Origin: Spongiactinospora rosea | GTDB taxonomy: Bacteria > Actinomycetota > Actinomycetes > Streptosporangiales > Streptosporangiaceae | Length of the DNA stretch: 64,000 bases | Assembly (NCBI RefSeq): GCF_003315795.1 | Contig: NZ_QMEY01000011.1 | Span: forward strand, 62,001-126,000 | Reading direction: 5' to 3' | Shown: piece after piece, positions 43,178-51,832 of the stretch | Layout of the letters: each line of letters begins with the position of its first letter | How positions within the stretch are numbered: the first letter of the stretch is position 1 | Notes under the pieces: generated by a model | What the model was told of the DNA's origin: nothing | Seen by the model: the letters and a program-made list of their open reading frames with translations, nothing else | Database searches by the model: none | Made by a program: the position numbers and the translations under genes

Positions 43178-44053
43178 ATGACCGAGAACCGCATACCGGT
43201 GAGCCTTGTCGGACTTGGCTCGATGGGCGCCGCGCTGGCCAAGGCGTTCGTCGCCGCCGGGCACCCGACCACCGTGTGGAACAGGACGCCGGAAAAGGCC
43301 GACCCGCTCGTGGCGCAGGGCGCGGTGCGGGCGGAGTCGATCGCGGCGGCGGTGGCCGCGAGCCCGCTCACCGTGGCCTGCCTGACGACCTATGACGCCA
43401 CGCTGGAGGCGTTCGGACCGGCGGCGGGCGAGGTGGCCGGGCGTACGTTGATCACGCTGAACAGCGGGTCCCCCGCGGGGGCGCGGCGGGTGGCGGCCTG
43501 GGCGGCCGAGCACGGGGCGCGTTATCTGGACGGTTCGATCAAGGACACGCCGTGGGCCGTGGGCGGGGCGGACACGCTGATCTACTACGGGGGCGACAAG
43601 GCGGTCTTCGACGAGTACGAGCAGGTGCTGGGCGTCCTCGGCGGTGACACCGTGCACCTGGGCCCCGAGCCCGACCTCGCCGCCCTGTACGAGACCGCCG
43701 TGGGCGTCACGCTGACCACCACCATGGTCGGCTTCGCCTACGGGGCGAGCTTGGTGGGCTCGCGCGGCCTCCCGGCGACGAGCATGGTCCGCTACTCCGT
43801 CAAGTGGCTGCAACTGATCGAGCGGATCCTTCCGCTGATGGCCGAGCAGATCGATTCCGGCGACTACCGGCAGGAGTCCGGGCCGCTCCGCCTCTTCCTC
43901 GACATCATGCCCGACGACCTGGAGACGGCCGAGGAGGCGAAGGTGGACGCGGAGTGGCTGCGCCCGATACACGACCTGATCCGCCGCGCCGTCGCCGAGG
44001 GCCATGGCGACCACGGTTCCGCCGCCCTGGTGGAACTGCTGAAACTGCCCTGA
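43178..44053 (+). CDS. NAD(P)-binding beta-hydroxyacid dehydrogenase / imine reductase-like protein
   Basis: 291 aa. N-terminal Rossmann fold SLVGLGSMGAALAKAFVAAGHPTTVWNRTPEKA and a C-terminal helical dimer domain. The wording (VWNRTPEKADPLVAQGA, then LITLNSGSPAGARRVAAWA, then YLDGSIKDTPWAVGGADTLIYYGG) is that of the imine-reductase branch of the 6-phosphogluconate/3-hydroxyisobutyrate dehydrogenase superfamily. The catalytic Lys of the hydroxyacid enzymes is not conserved. AAGGGGG precedes the ATG. It is divergent from the SARP gene. Confidence 0.85.
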   Translation: MTENRIPVSLVGLGSMGAALAKAFVAAGHPTTVWNRTPEKADPLVAQGAVRAESIAAAVAASPLTVACLTTYDATLEAFGPAAGEVAGRTLITLNSGSPAGARRVAAWAAEHGARYLDGSIKDTPWAVGGADTLIYYGGDKAVFDEYEQVLGVLGGDTVHLGPEPDLAALYETAVGVTLTTTMVGFAYGASLVGSRGLPATSMVRYSVKWLQLIERILPLMAEQIDSGDYRQESGPLRLFLDIMPDDLETAEEAKVDAEWLRPIHDLIRRAVAEGHGDHGSAALVELLKLP

Positions 44054-44119
44054 GCCGCCGGGGCGGCCGGTCCGCGCCGGTCGCCCCACGGTGCCGGGTG
44101 TCGCTAGGGACGGCGAACC

Positions 44120-44133
44120 CGAAAGCGGTTACA
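44120..44133. promoter_or_regulatory. LacI-type operator (autoregulation)
   Basis: CGAAAGCGGTTACA, 62 bp upstream of the LacI gene at 44195. It matches, with mismatches, the perfect palindrome TGAAAGCGCTTTCA at 49467 and TGTAAGCGCTTTCT at 48403. It suggests that the regulator controls its own gene and the two catabolic operons. Confidence 0.6.
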
Positions 44134-44194
44134 ATTTCCCGATCAGGTGCCGGCGAACGGCCACGCCGTCCGGAGAGCGGAGAGTCAGTCAGCC

Positions 44195-45220
44195 ATGGCG
44201 GAACAGCCCCTCGTGCGTCTGCAGGACGTCGCCGAGCACGCCGGGGTGTCACTCGCCACCGCCTCGCGGATGCTCAGCGACCCCGACTACGGCGGGCGCG
44301 CGGGCCTGCGCGAACGCGTCCTGGCCTCGGCCGCCGAGCTGGGCTACCGGCCCAACCCGCACGCCCGCGCGCTGGCCACCGCCACCTCCACCAACGTGGG
44401 CCTGGTCATCCACGACGTGCGCGACCCCTACTTCGCGACGCTCAGCGGGGGCGTCATCACCGTGGCCGAGCGGCACGACCTGCTGGTCAGCATCGTGTGC
44501 ACGCACCGCGACGCCCCGCGCGAGCTTGAGTACGTCAAGCGGCTGGCCGACCAGCGGATGCGCGCGATCATCCTGGCGGGCAGCGCCCTGCGCGACAGCG
44601 CCCACACCGCGGCGATGAACGCCGCGCTCGATTCCTACCATCGGTCCGGCGGTTCGGTGGTGTCGGTGACGCGCGGGCACACGGTCGGTCACGTGGTCGA
44701 CATCGACAACGCGGGCGGCATGCGCAGGCTGGTGCACGACATGGTGGCGCTGGGGCACACGTCGTTCGGGGTGATCGCCGGGCCGCTGCGGCTGCTCACC
44801 GTCCGCGACCGGCTCCAGGGCATCAGGCGCGGGCTGAAGGACCACGGCATCACACTGGGCCGCGACGACGTCGTCTACGTTGACCTTTCCCGCGAGGGCG
44901 GCCAGGCCGGGGCGCAGATGCTGATGAACCGGCCGGAGCCGCCGCGCTGCCTGCTGGCCATCGCCGACGTCGTCGCGGTCGGCGCGCTGTCGTGGCTGCG
45001 GGCCGGCGGCGTGGCGGTGCCCGGCGAGGTGTCGGTCACCGGGTTCGGCGGGATTCCGGCGGCGAGCGACGCGGTGCCCTCGATCACCACCGTCGAGCTG
45101 CCGCTTGAGCAGGTCGGCGAGACCGCGATGGAGCTGGCCCTGAAGCCCGCCGCGCCGCGGCACATCGTGCAGGTCGAGGGCACCCTGGTGCGGCGGGACA
45201 GCGTCGCCCCGCCGCACTGA
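44195..45220 (+). CDS. LacI-family transcriptional regulator of the catabolic island
   Basis: 341 aa. N-terminal LacI helix-turn-helix (VRLQDVAEHAGVSLATASRMLSDPDYGG) with the hinge helix PNPHARALATATSTNVGLV, then a periplasmic-binding-protein-like sensor domain. It faces the leftward Gfo/Idh operon end to end (19-nt gap). Three matching operator sites at 44120, 48403 and 49467 mark its probable targets: itself, the leftward operon, and the divergent amidohydrolase / SDR promoters. The inducer is probably a sugar- or polyol-like substrate of these enzymes. Confidence 0.88.
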   Translation: MAEQPLVRLQDVAEHAGVSLATASRMLSDPDYGGRAGLRERVLASAAELGYRPNPHARALATATSTNVGLVIHDVRDPYFATLSGGVITVAERHDLLVSIVCTHRDAPRELEYVKRLADQRMRAIILAGSALRDSAHTAAMNAALDSYHRSGGSVVSVTRGHTVGHVVDIDNAGGMRRLVHDMVALGHTSFGVIAGPLRLLTVRDRLQGIRRGLKDHGITLGRDDVVYVDLSREGGQAGAQMLMNRPEPPRCLLAIADVVAVGALSWLRAGGVAVPGEVSVTGFGGIPAASDAVPSITTVELPLEQVGETAMELALKPAAPRHIVQVEGTLVRRDSVAPPH

Positions 45221-45239
45221 GCCGGCTGGAGGCCGGGGC

Positions 45240-46055
45240 TCAGCCCAGGACCGAGCGGTCGAAGCCGCCGATGATCGCGCCCAGCACGTCATCGGGGTCG
45301 GCCGCCCACACCGCCTCGTTGAAGATCTCGATCTCGATCGGGCCGGTGAAGCCGGCGGCGTCCACCGCGCGGGTGATCGCCGGAAGGTCGATCGCGCCGT
45401 CGCCGGGCAGGCCGCGGCCGAACAGCGGGTGCGGCTGCGGTACCAGCCAGTCGCAGACCTGGTACCCGATCACCCGCTCCCCCGCCCGTTCGATCGCCGC
45501 CATCAGGTTCGGGTCCCACCACACGTTGAAGGTGTCGATCGCGACCCCGACGTGCGCCGGGTCGAACCGTCCGGCGATGTCCAGCGCCTGGTCCAGCGTC
45601 ACCACGACGGACCGGTCGGCGCACATCATCGGGTGCAGCGGCTCCACGGCCAGGCGCACCCCGGCCGCCGCGGCGTAGGGGGCGAGTTCGGCGATGCCCT
45701 CCACGACGGCCTCGCGGGAGGCCGGCAGGCCGAGGTCGCCGATCCCGCCGCAGACCAGGTACAGCACGTCGCTGCCGAGCGCGGCGGTGACATCGACCGC
45801 CCGCTCGTTCGCGGCGCGGTCCAGCCCGCCGCCGTCGGGGTTGGCCCCGGTGAAGAACCCCGCCCGGCAGACGCTGGAGACCCGTACGTCGTGCTCGCGC
45901 AGCAGCTTGGCCGCGCGCTCGACGCCGCACTCGGCGACGGGGCCGAGCCAGGCCCCGATCCAGCCGATCCCGTGCGCGGCCAGGCTCTTCACGGTCTCCT
46001 CGAAGGACAGGTCCTTCACGGTGATCTGGTTGATGCTGAGCCGTTCGACGCTCAC
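45240..46055 (-). CDS. Sugar phosphate isomerase/epimerase (xylose isomerase-like TIM barrel)
   Basis: 271 aa, AP_endonuc_2 / xylose-isomerase-like fold. Metal-site candidates are in LAVEPLHPMM (Glu), AIDTFNVWWDP (Asp), GYQVCDW, and FTGPIEIEIF (Glu). Enzymes of this fold include inosose dehydratase (IolE), hydroxypyruvate isomerase, sugar epimerases and 3-dehydroshikimate dehydratase; an isomerase or dehydratase acting on the Gfo/Idh product is likely. The start is the GTG at 46055 with AAGGAGCG upstream, overlapping the DUF993 stop (GTGA). It is the last gene of a tightly coupled three-gene operon. Confidence 0.85.
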   Translation of the reverse strand: MSVERLSINQITVKDLSFEETVKSLAAHGIGWIGAWLGPVAECGVERAAKLLREHDVRVSSVCRAGFFTGANPDGGGLDRAANERAVDVTAALGSDVLYLVCGGIGDLGLPASREAVVEGIAELAPYAAAAGVRLAVEPLHPMMCADRSVVVTLDQALDIAGRFDPAHVGVAIDTFNVWWDPNLMAAIERAGERVIGYQVCDWLVPQPHPLFGRGLPGDGAIDLPAITRAVDAAGFTGPIEIEIFNEAVWAADPDDVLGAIIGGFDRSVLG

Positions 46056-47227
46056 CCCGCGCTCCTTCCGTCGATGCCCGAGGCGGCCAGCACGGGCAGC
46101 ATGCGCCGGACCGCGAGGTCGGCGTCCCCGATCAGTCCCGCCTCGTCGGCGAGGCGGAACAGCCGCGCCAGGTGCCCGATCGAGCGGGCGCCCTGGTGGC
46201 CGCCCAGCATCGTGAAGTGGTCCTGCAGGCCGCGCAGGTAGGCCAGGAACACGATGCCGGTCTTGTAGTGGTACGTGGGCGCCTCGAAGATCGCGCGGGC
46301 CAGCGGGACGGTGGGTCCCATCACGGCGTCGTAGCCCTCGGTGTCGCCCGCGTCCAAGCGGTGCAGCCCCTCGGCGGCCAGCGGCGCGACGGCGGCGAAG
46401 ACGCCGAGCAGCGCGTCGCTGGTGGCCTGGCCGTCGCCCTTGATCAGCTCGGGGTAGTTGAAGTCGTCGCCGGTGAACATCCGGACTCCGGCGGGGAACC
46501 TGCGGCGCAGGTCCCGTTCGCGCCCGGCGTCCAGCAGCGACATCTTCACGCCGTCGATCTTGGCGGCGTACCGGGTCACCAGCTCCAGCACCGTGCCGGT
46601 GGCCTCGTCGAGGTCGGCCGAGCCCCAGTAACCGGCGAGCGCCGGGTCGAACATGTCGCCCAGCCAGTGCAGGATCACCGGGCCGGAGACGGCCTCGATG
46701 ACCGCCGAGTAGACCTCCAGGTAGTCCTCCGCCGAGCGGGCGGCCCGGCACAGCGCCCGGCTGGCCATCAGCACGACCTGCCCGCCCGCGTCCTCCACCC
46801 ACTCGCACTGCCGCAGGTAGGACTCCTTGATCGCGGCGATGGTGACGAAGTCGGCGGCGGGCAGGTCGTCGGTGCCGGCCCCGCACACGATCGCCGCGCC
46901 CCGGGCGATCGCCTCCCGGCACGACCGCGTGATCAGCTCCCTGACCAGGGCGGGCGGCAGGCCCATGCCGCGCTGGGCGGTGTCCATGGCGTCGGCGACG
47001 CCGAGCCCGAGGTCCCACAGGTGGTGCCGGAAGGCCAGGGTGGCCTCCCAGTCCACGGCGGGGGCGAGCGCCGGATCGGCCGTGGCCAGCGGGTCGGCGA
47101 CCACGTGGGCGGCGGCGTACGCCCGCCGGGTGCGGGCGGGCTCGCGCCGGACCGGCAGCGGGCCGGGCGCGCCGCGCAGGCGGTACTCCGCGAGCGCGCG
47201 CCCGGCCGGCAGCAGGATCGAGGTCAC
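46052..47227 (-). CDS. Dihydrodipicolinate synthase-family (DUF993) aldolase-like protein
   Basis: 391 aa TIM barrel of the DUF993 branch of the DHDPS/N-acetylneuraminate lyase superfamily. ILHWLGDMFDPALAGYWGS, then AAKIDGVKMSLLDAGRE (Lys in the DGVKMS strand is the expected Schiff-base residue), then MFTGDDFNYPELI are its hallmarks. Members are found in sugar operons beside Gfo/Idh dehydrogenases and TIM-barrel isomerases, but no reaction has been firmly assigned to my knowledge; a retro-aldol cleavage is plausible. The start is the GTG at 47227, overlapping the upstream Gfo/Idh stop. Confidence 0.82.
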   Translation of the reverse strand: MTSILLPAGRALAEYRLRGAPGPLPVRREPARTRRAYAAAHVVADPLATADPALAPAVDWEATLAFRHHLWDLGLGVADAMDTAQRGMGLPPALVRELITRSCREAIARGAAIVCGAGTDDLPAADFVTIAAIKESYLRQCEWVEDAGGQVVLMASRALCRAARSAEDYLEVYSAVIEAVSGPVILHWLGDMFDPALAGYWGSADLDEATGTVLELVTRYAAKIDGVKMSLLDAGRERDLRRRFPAGVRMFTGDDFNYPELIKGDGQATSDALLGVFAAVAPLAAEGLHRLDAGDTEGYDAVMGPTVPLARAIFEAPTYHYKTGIVFLAYLRGLQDHFTMLGGHQGARSIGHLARLFRLADEAGLIGDADLAVRRMLPVLAASGIDGRSAG

Positions 47228-48384
47228 GCCGGGTCCGGCGTCAGCTCGGGGACGTCGATCCAGCGGCGTTCCTGGGAGGACAGCAGCGCCAGGTCGGCGA
47301 GCTGCACGCCCTTCGCGCCCTCGAACAGGTCCCAGGTGAAGGGGGCGTCCGCAACGACGTGCCGCAGGAACATCTCCCACTGGATGCGGAAGGCGTTGGC
47401 GAACTCCTGGTTGTCGGGCACCTCGCTCCACCCGGCGCGGAAGTCGAGCGGGTTGGGGATGTCGGGGTTCCAGACCGGCATGGGGGTGTTGACCCGTTCC
47501 TGGGTCTTGCAGTCGCGCAGCCCGGCGATGGCGCTGCCGTGCGTGCCGTCGAGCTGCCACTCGCCGATCTCGTCGCGGTAGGGGCGGGTCACCCACGAGG
47601 TGGTGAACTGCGCGACGACCCCGTTGGCCAGCTTGAACATCCCGTAGGCGGCGTCCTCGGCGGTCGCGCGGTACTCCCGGCCGCCCTCGTCCCACCGCCG
47701 CGGGATGTGGATCTCGGTGTGGCACAGCACCGAGGTGATCGGCGAGACCACGTTGTCGACCAGGTAGCGCCAGTGCGGGTACATGTCGAGGACCAGGCCG
47801 CCGCCGTCCTCGCTGCGGTAGTTCCAGGACGGGCGGTTGAGGCCCTGCCAGTCGCCCTCGAAGACCCAGTAGCCGAAGTTCATCCGGAAGCTCAGCAGGG
47901 TGCCGAAGAAGCCGGAGTCGATGAGGCGCTTGAGCTTCATCATGCCCGGCAGGAAGAGCTTGTCCTGCACGACGCCGTTCTTGACGCCCGCGGCCTTGGC
48001 CAGGTGGGCGAGTTCCAGGGCGTCCGCGAGCGAGGTCGCGGTGGGCTTCTCGCAGAAGATGTGCTTGCCCGCGGCGATGGCCTTGCTCACCGAGACGGCC
48101 CGTTCCTTGGTGGTCTGGGCGTCGAAGTAGATCTCGTCGGCGGGGTTGTCCAGCGCCTGGTCCAGGTCGGTGGTCCAGCGGTCGATCCGGTAGCGCCTGG
48201 CGAGGTTCTCCAGCTTGGCGGGGTTGCGCCCGACCAGGATCGGATCGACGACCAGCCGCCTGCCGTCGGCGAGGTCGAGGCCGCCCTGGTCGCGGATCGC
48301 CACGATCGAACGTTCCAGGTGCTGGCGGGTGCCCATGCGCCCGGTGACGCCGTTCATGATGATTCCGACTCGAACTTGGTCCAT
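47224..48384 (-). CDS. Gfo/Idh/MocA-family oxidoreductase
   Basis: 386 aa NAD(P)-dependent sugar or cyclitol dehydrogenase. N-terminal Rossmann fold and the family motif KHIFCEKPTATSLADALELAHLAKAAGVKNGVV (EKP Lys). The C-terminal sheet domain has SEDGGGLVLDMYPHWRYLVD, where D and H are the usual catalytic pair. AGGAGG is 7 nt before the ATG, the strongest ribosome site in this operon. An operator TGTAAGCGCTTTCT lies 19 bp upstream. It is the first gene of the Gfo/Idh-DUF993-isomerase transcript. Confidence 0.9.
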   Translation of the reverse strand: MDQVRVGIIMNGVTGRMGTRQHLERSIVAIRDQGGLDLADGRRLVVDPILVGRNPAKLENLARRYRIDRWTTDLDQALDNPADEIYFDAQTTKERAVSVSKAIAAGKHIFCEKPTATSLADALELAHLAKAAGVKNGVVQDKLFLPGMMKLKRLIDSGFFGTLLSFRMNFGYWVFEGDWQGLNRPSWNYRSEDGGGLVLDMYPHWRYLVDNVVSPITSVLCHTEIHIPRRWDEGGREYRATAEDAAYGMFKLANGVVAQFTTSWVTRPYRDEIGEWQLDGTHGSAIAGLRDCKTQERVNTPMPVWNPDIPNPLDFRAGWSEVPDNQEFANAFRIQWEMFLRHVVADAPFTWDLFEGAKGVQLADLALLSSQERRWIDVPELTPDPA

Positions 48385-48402
48385 GTCCGGTCCTCCTAAT
48401 TC

Positions 48403-48416
48403 TGTAAGCGCTTTCT
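48403..48416. promoter_or_regulatory. LacI-type operator upstream of the Gfo/Idh operon
   Basis: TGTAAGCGCTTTCT, with a palindromic core AAGCGCTT. It is 19 bp upstream of the Gfo/Idh start codon and just past the 3' end of the amidohydrolase gene. It matches the perfect 14-bp site at 49467 at 12 of 14 positions. Confidence 0.75.
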
Positions 48417-48436
48417 ATTGCTTGGCCAAGGGTCTG

Positions 48437-49444
48437 TCAAGAAGCGCACTCGCCCAGCAGCCCGCAGGCGGTGCCGCCGAGGATCGCCGCGCGGGCGGCG
48501 GGTGCCAGCCCAGGGGCGGCGACGACGGCCTGCACGGCGGCCGGATCGCCCGTCGGAAACGGGAAGTCGCTGCCCAGCAGCACCCGGCCGGGCCCGGCGA
48601 AACCGGCCAGGAAGGACAGCGAGCCGGGCGAGTGGGTGAGCGAGTCGTAGTAGAGCCGCCGCAGCGCGGCGCTGGGCGGACCTCCCCCGCCCGGCCGCGG
48701 CCGCGCGATGGCGTCGAACCGTCCTGCCTGGTAGGGCAGGAACCCGCCGCCGTGCACGACGCACAGCCGCAAGCCGGGGAAGCGGTCCAGGACGCCGGTG
48801 AGCGCCAGCGCCCCGGCCACCGCGGTGGTCTGCGAGGGGTTGTCCACGATGTCGCCGAGACCGGGCACGGCGAGCCCGGCGGGCGAGCCGGCCGCCCACG
48901 GGTGCAGCAGGACGAACGAGCCGGCCTCCGAGGCCGCCGCCCACAGGCGGTCCCACGCCGGATCGTGCAGTGGCTCCCCCGGCCCGCCCGCGGGCAGTTC
49001 GGCCCCGGCGACACCGGGAAGGCCCGCCGTGCGCAGCAGTTCGGCCGCCGCCGCGTCCGGGTCGCGGCGGTCCAGCAGCGCCAGGGCGCGCAACCGCCCG
49101 GGGTGGGCCGCCGCCAGCTCGGCCATGCCGTCGTTGAGCAGCCGCAGGAACGCCGTCGCCGCCTCGGGGGCGAGTTCGCCGGGGCTCAGTTCGATCCACG
49201 GCGCGATGACCTGGAGGTCCACGCCGCGCCGGTCCATCTCGGCCAGCCGGGCCGCGACGTCGGTGAGCGCTTGCGGCATGGGCGAGGTCCAGCGCGTACC
49301 GAAACGGAGCCTTCCGTCAGGGCCCGCCTCGGGCGACGGGCACGCCCGCAGGGCGTCGAGCAGGCCGGCCGGTACGGCGTGCGCGTGCACGTCCACGACG
49401 TGCCCGCACGAGCCGTCGGGCCCCGCTCTTGAGGTGTTCGTCAT
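48437..49444 (-). CDS. Amidohydrolase-superfamily (ACMSD-type) hydrolase/decarboxylase
   Basis: 335 aa metal-dependent TIM barrel. Metal ligands are HxH in VVDVHAHAVP, His in LLHPWAAG and VVHGGGFLPY, and Asp in LGSDFPFPTGD. These fit the amidohydrolase_2 group that contains ACMSD, resorcylate decarboxylases and lactonases. Decarboxylation or hydrolysis of a ring acid or lactone is inferred from context. It is divergent from the SDR operon with the perfect LacI operator between them, and 52 bp upstream of the Gfo/Idh gene in the same direction. Confidence 0.85.
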   Translation of the reverse strand: MTNTSRAGPDGSCGHVVDVHAHAVPAGLLDALRACPSPEAGPDGRLRFGTRWTSPMPQALTDVAARLAEMDRRGVDLQVIAPWIELSPGELAPEAATAFLRLLNDGMAELAAAHPGRLRALALLDRRDPDAAAAELLRTAGLPGVAGAELPAGGPGEPLHDPAWDRLWAAASEAGSFVLLHPWAAGSPAGLAVPGLGDIVDNPSQTTAVAGALALTGVLDRFPGLRLCVVHGGGFLPYQAGRFDAIARPRPGGGGPPSAALRRLYYDSLTHSPGSLSFLAGFAGPGRVLLGSDFPFPTGDPAAVQAVVAAPGLAPAARAAILGGTACGLLGECAS

Positions 49445-49466
49445 GCTGTGCGAGCATACCGATTAC

Positions 49467-49480
49467 TGAAAGCGCTTTCA
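49467..49480. promoter_or_regulatory. Perfect 14-bp LacI-type operator
   Basis: TGAAAGCGCTTTCA is an exact palindrome in the 46-bp gap between the leftward amidohydrolase and the rightward SDR gene. It ends where the SDR ribosome site (AAAGGAG) begins, so a bound repressor would block both promoters and translation initiation of the SDR mRNA. Confidence 0.85.
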
Positions 49481-49490
49481 AAGGAGCGAT

Positions 49491-50261
49491 ATGACCGACG
49501 AAGACAGGGCGGGCTCGCTACGCGGCCGCGTCGTCGCGGTGACCGGCGGCGGCCGGGGCATCGGCCGGGCCGTCGCGCTCGCCGCCGCCGCCGAGGGCGC
49601 GGACGTCGCGCTGGCCTACCACGACAGCGAGGCGGGCGCGAAGGAGGTCGCCGACCTGGTACGCCGCGCCGGCACCCAGGCCGAGGCGTTCCGCTGCGAC
49701 GTCACCGACCGGGACCAGGTCTTCGCCTTCGTCCGCGCCGCCGAGGAGCGGTTCGGCCGGATCGACGGCCTGGTCAACAACGCGGGCATCATGCCGTCCA
49801 CGCCGTTCCTTGAGATGGCCGCCGCCGAGTGGGAGCAGGTCATCGCGACCGACCTGACCAGCGCCTTCCACACCTGCCAGGCGGTCCTGCCGGGCATGCT
49901 GGCCCGGGGCGGCGGCTCCATCGTCAGCATCGCCTCCCGGCTCGGCCTGGCCGGCTGGCCCGGCGTCGCCCACTACGCCAGCGCCAAGGCGGGCGTCATC
50001 GCCCTGGCCAAGTCGATCTCCCGCGAGTTCGGCCGGCGCGGCATCCGGGCCAACTGCGTGGCCCCGGGCGTCACCAACACCGACATGGGCCGCACGGTGA
50101 TGTCCGGCGAGGTCGGCCGCCGCCGGATGGCCGAACTCCCGCTGGGCCGCTTCGGCGAGCCCGACGAGGTCGCGGCCTGCGTCGTCTTCCTCCTCTCCGA
50201 CGCCTCCTCCCTGCTCCTCGGCCAGACGCTCAACCCCAACAGCGGAGGGCTGATGCCATGA
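49491..50261 (+). CDS. Short-chain dehydrogenase/reductase (SDR)
   Basis: 256 aa classical SDR: cofactor motif VTGGGRGIGRAV, NNAG, and catalytic Ser in SIVSIASRLG with YASAK (Tyr-x-x-x-Lys). It oxidises or reduces a hydroxyl of a pathway intermediate. AAAGGAG precedes the ATG. The C-terminal NPNSGGLMP differs from the usual DGG ending of FabG. It overlaps the CoA-transferase gene by 4 nt (ATGA) and heads a four-gene operon. Confidence 0.9.
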   Translation: MTDEDRAGSLRGRVVAVTGGGRGIGRAVALAAAAEGADVALAYHDSEAGAKEVADLVRRAGTQAEAFRCDVTDRDQVFAFVRAAEERFGRIDGLVNNAGIMPSTPFLEMAAAEWEQVIATDLTSAFHTCQAVLPGMLARGGGSIVSIASRLGLAGWPGVAHYASAKAGVIALAKSISREFGRRGIRANCVAPGVTNTDMGRTVMSGEVGRRRMAELPLGRFGEPDEVAACVVFLLSDASSLLLGQTLNPNSGGLMP

Positions 50262-51832
50262 GCCCGGTGATCGGTACCGTGGGCGAGGCCGTGGCGCTCG
50301 TCCGGGACGGCGCGGCCGTGTGGGTGGGCGGGTCCGGGGCGGGGCACGGGGTTCCGCAGGCGTTCATCGACGAGCTGGCGGCGCGGTTCGAGCAGGCCGG
50401 GCGGCCCCGCGACCTGACGACCGTGCGGGTGGTCGGGATCGGCGACTTCGCCGACACCGGGTTCTCCCAGCTCGCGCTGCCGGGGCTGGCCCGGCGGACG
50501 ATCGGCAGCAACATCGGCAACGAACCGCGGCTCGGCGCGCTGGTCAGGCAGGGCGCCCTGGAGGCGTACTCGCTGCCGCAGGGCGTGCTGTCCGCGCTGT
50601 GCCGGGACATGGCCGCCGGACGTCCCGGCCACATCACGCACGTCGGGCTCGGCACGTACGTCGATCCGCGGCAGACCGGCGGGCGGCAGAACGAGCGCAC
50701 CACCGAGGACATCGTGGAGGTGGTCGAGCTGGGCGGCCGGGAGTGGCTGTTCTACCACGCGCTGCCCATCGACGTGGCCGTCATCCGGGCCACCACCGCC
50801 GACGAGGACGGCAACCTGACGTTCGAGCACGAGCCGATCCTGGGCGACTCCCTCGCGCTGGCGATGGCGGCGCACAACGCGGGCGGCACGGTGATCGCCC
50901 AGGTGGAACGGCTGGCCGCGCGCCGTACACTGCGCCCGCGCGACGTGCGCATCCCCGGCGCGCTGGTCGACTTCGTCTACGCCGACCCCGTGCAGCGCCA
51001 GACGTACCTCACCGCCCACTCCCCCTACTACGCGGGCGAACTGCGCGCGCCCGCCGCGAGCCCCGCCGCCACCCCGCTGGACATCCGCAAGGTCATCGCC
51101 CGCCGCTCGTTCATGGAGTTCCGGCCCGGTGACATCTGCAACCTCGGGTTCGGCATCTCCCAGCAGATCGGGTCGATCGCCGCCGAGGAGGGCGTGGCCG
51201 ACGCGCTGACGCTGACCGTCGAGCAGGGCATTTTCGGGGGCGTGCCCGCGTTCGGCGGGGACGGCGGCGCGGGCCGGGACTACCAGGCCAGGCTGGAGCA
51301 GCCGTCGATGTTCGACTTCTACGACGGCGGCGGGCTGGACATCGCCAGCCTGTCGTTCGCCCAGGTGGACCGGTTCGGCAACGTCAACGTGCACGCCTTC
51401 GACGAACGTCCGCGCGGCCCCGGCGGCTTCATCAACATCAGCACCCGCACCAAGCGGCTGTGCTTCGTGGGCGCGTTCACCGCGGGCGGCCTGCGGGTGT
51501 CCTTCGAGGACGGCTCGCTGCGCATCCTCCAGGAGGGACGCGAGCGGAAGTTCGTGGACGCGGTCACCGAGATCAGCTTCAACGGCGAACTCGCCCCCGG
51601 CAAGGGGCAGTCGGTGCGGTACATCACCGAACGCGCCGTGTTCGAGCTGATGCCCGAGGGCCTGCGGCTGATCGAGGTGGCCCCCGGCATCGACGTCGAA
51701 CGCGACGTCCTCGCCCACATGGACATCAAACCCGCGGTCAGCGACACGCTCACGATGATGGACTTCCGGCTGTTCGCGCCCGGCCCCATGGGGCTGGCCG
51801 CCGCCTTCGCCGCCACGGGGAGGCCGGCATGA
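50258..51832 (+). CDS. Acyl-CoA:acetate/3-ketoacid CoA transferase (fused alpha-beta)
   Basis: 524 aa, single-chain family I CoA transferase (YdiF/propionate CoA-transferase-like), in which alpha and beta halves are fused. The catalytic Glu lies in LTVEQGIFGGVPAFGG; the oxyanion region is GSNIGNEPRLG. It activates a carboxylic-acid intermediate as a CoA thioester at the expense of another acyl-CoA. This commits the pathway to CoA chemistry and to the following enoyl-CoA hydratase. It overlaps both neighbours by 4 nt. Confidence 0.9.
   Translation: MSPVIGTVGEAVALVRDGAAVWVGGSGAGHGVPQAFIDELAARFEQAGRPRDLTTVRVVGIGDFADTGFSQLALPGLARRTIGSNIGNEPRLGALVRQGALEAYSLPQGVLSALCRDMAAGRPGHITHVGLGTYVDPRQTGGRQNERTTEDIVEVVELGGREWLFYHALPIDVAVIRATTADEDGNLTFEHEPILGDSLALAMAAHNAGGTVIAQVERLAARRTLRPRDVRIPGALVDFVYADPVQRQTYLTAHSPYYAGELRAPAASPAATPLDIRKVIARRSFMEFRPGDICNLGFGISQQIGSIAAEEGVADALTLTVEQGIFGGVPAFGGDGGAGRDYQARLEQPSMFDFYDGGGLDIASLSFAQVDRFGNVNVHAFDERPRGPGGFINISTRTKRLCFVGAFTAGGLRVSFEDGSLRILQEGRERKFVDAVTEISFNGELAPGKGQSVRYITERAVFELMPEGLRLIEVAPGIDVERDVLAHMDIKPAVSDTLTMMDFRLFAPGPMGLAAAFAATGRPA

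Noticed and set aside
39920..44053. A 1377-residue open frame on the + strand opposite the SARP regulator
   Set aside because: It is the antisense shadow of the 1038-aa SARP gene; its upstream part is Gly/Arg/Gln low complexity. Only its 3' end (43178-44053) is a real gene.
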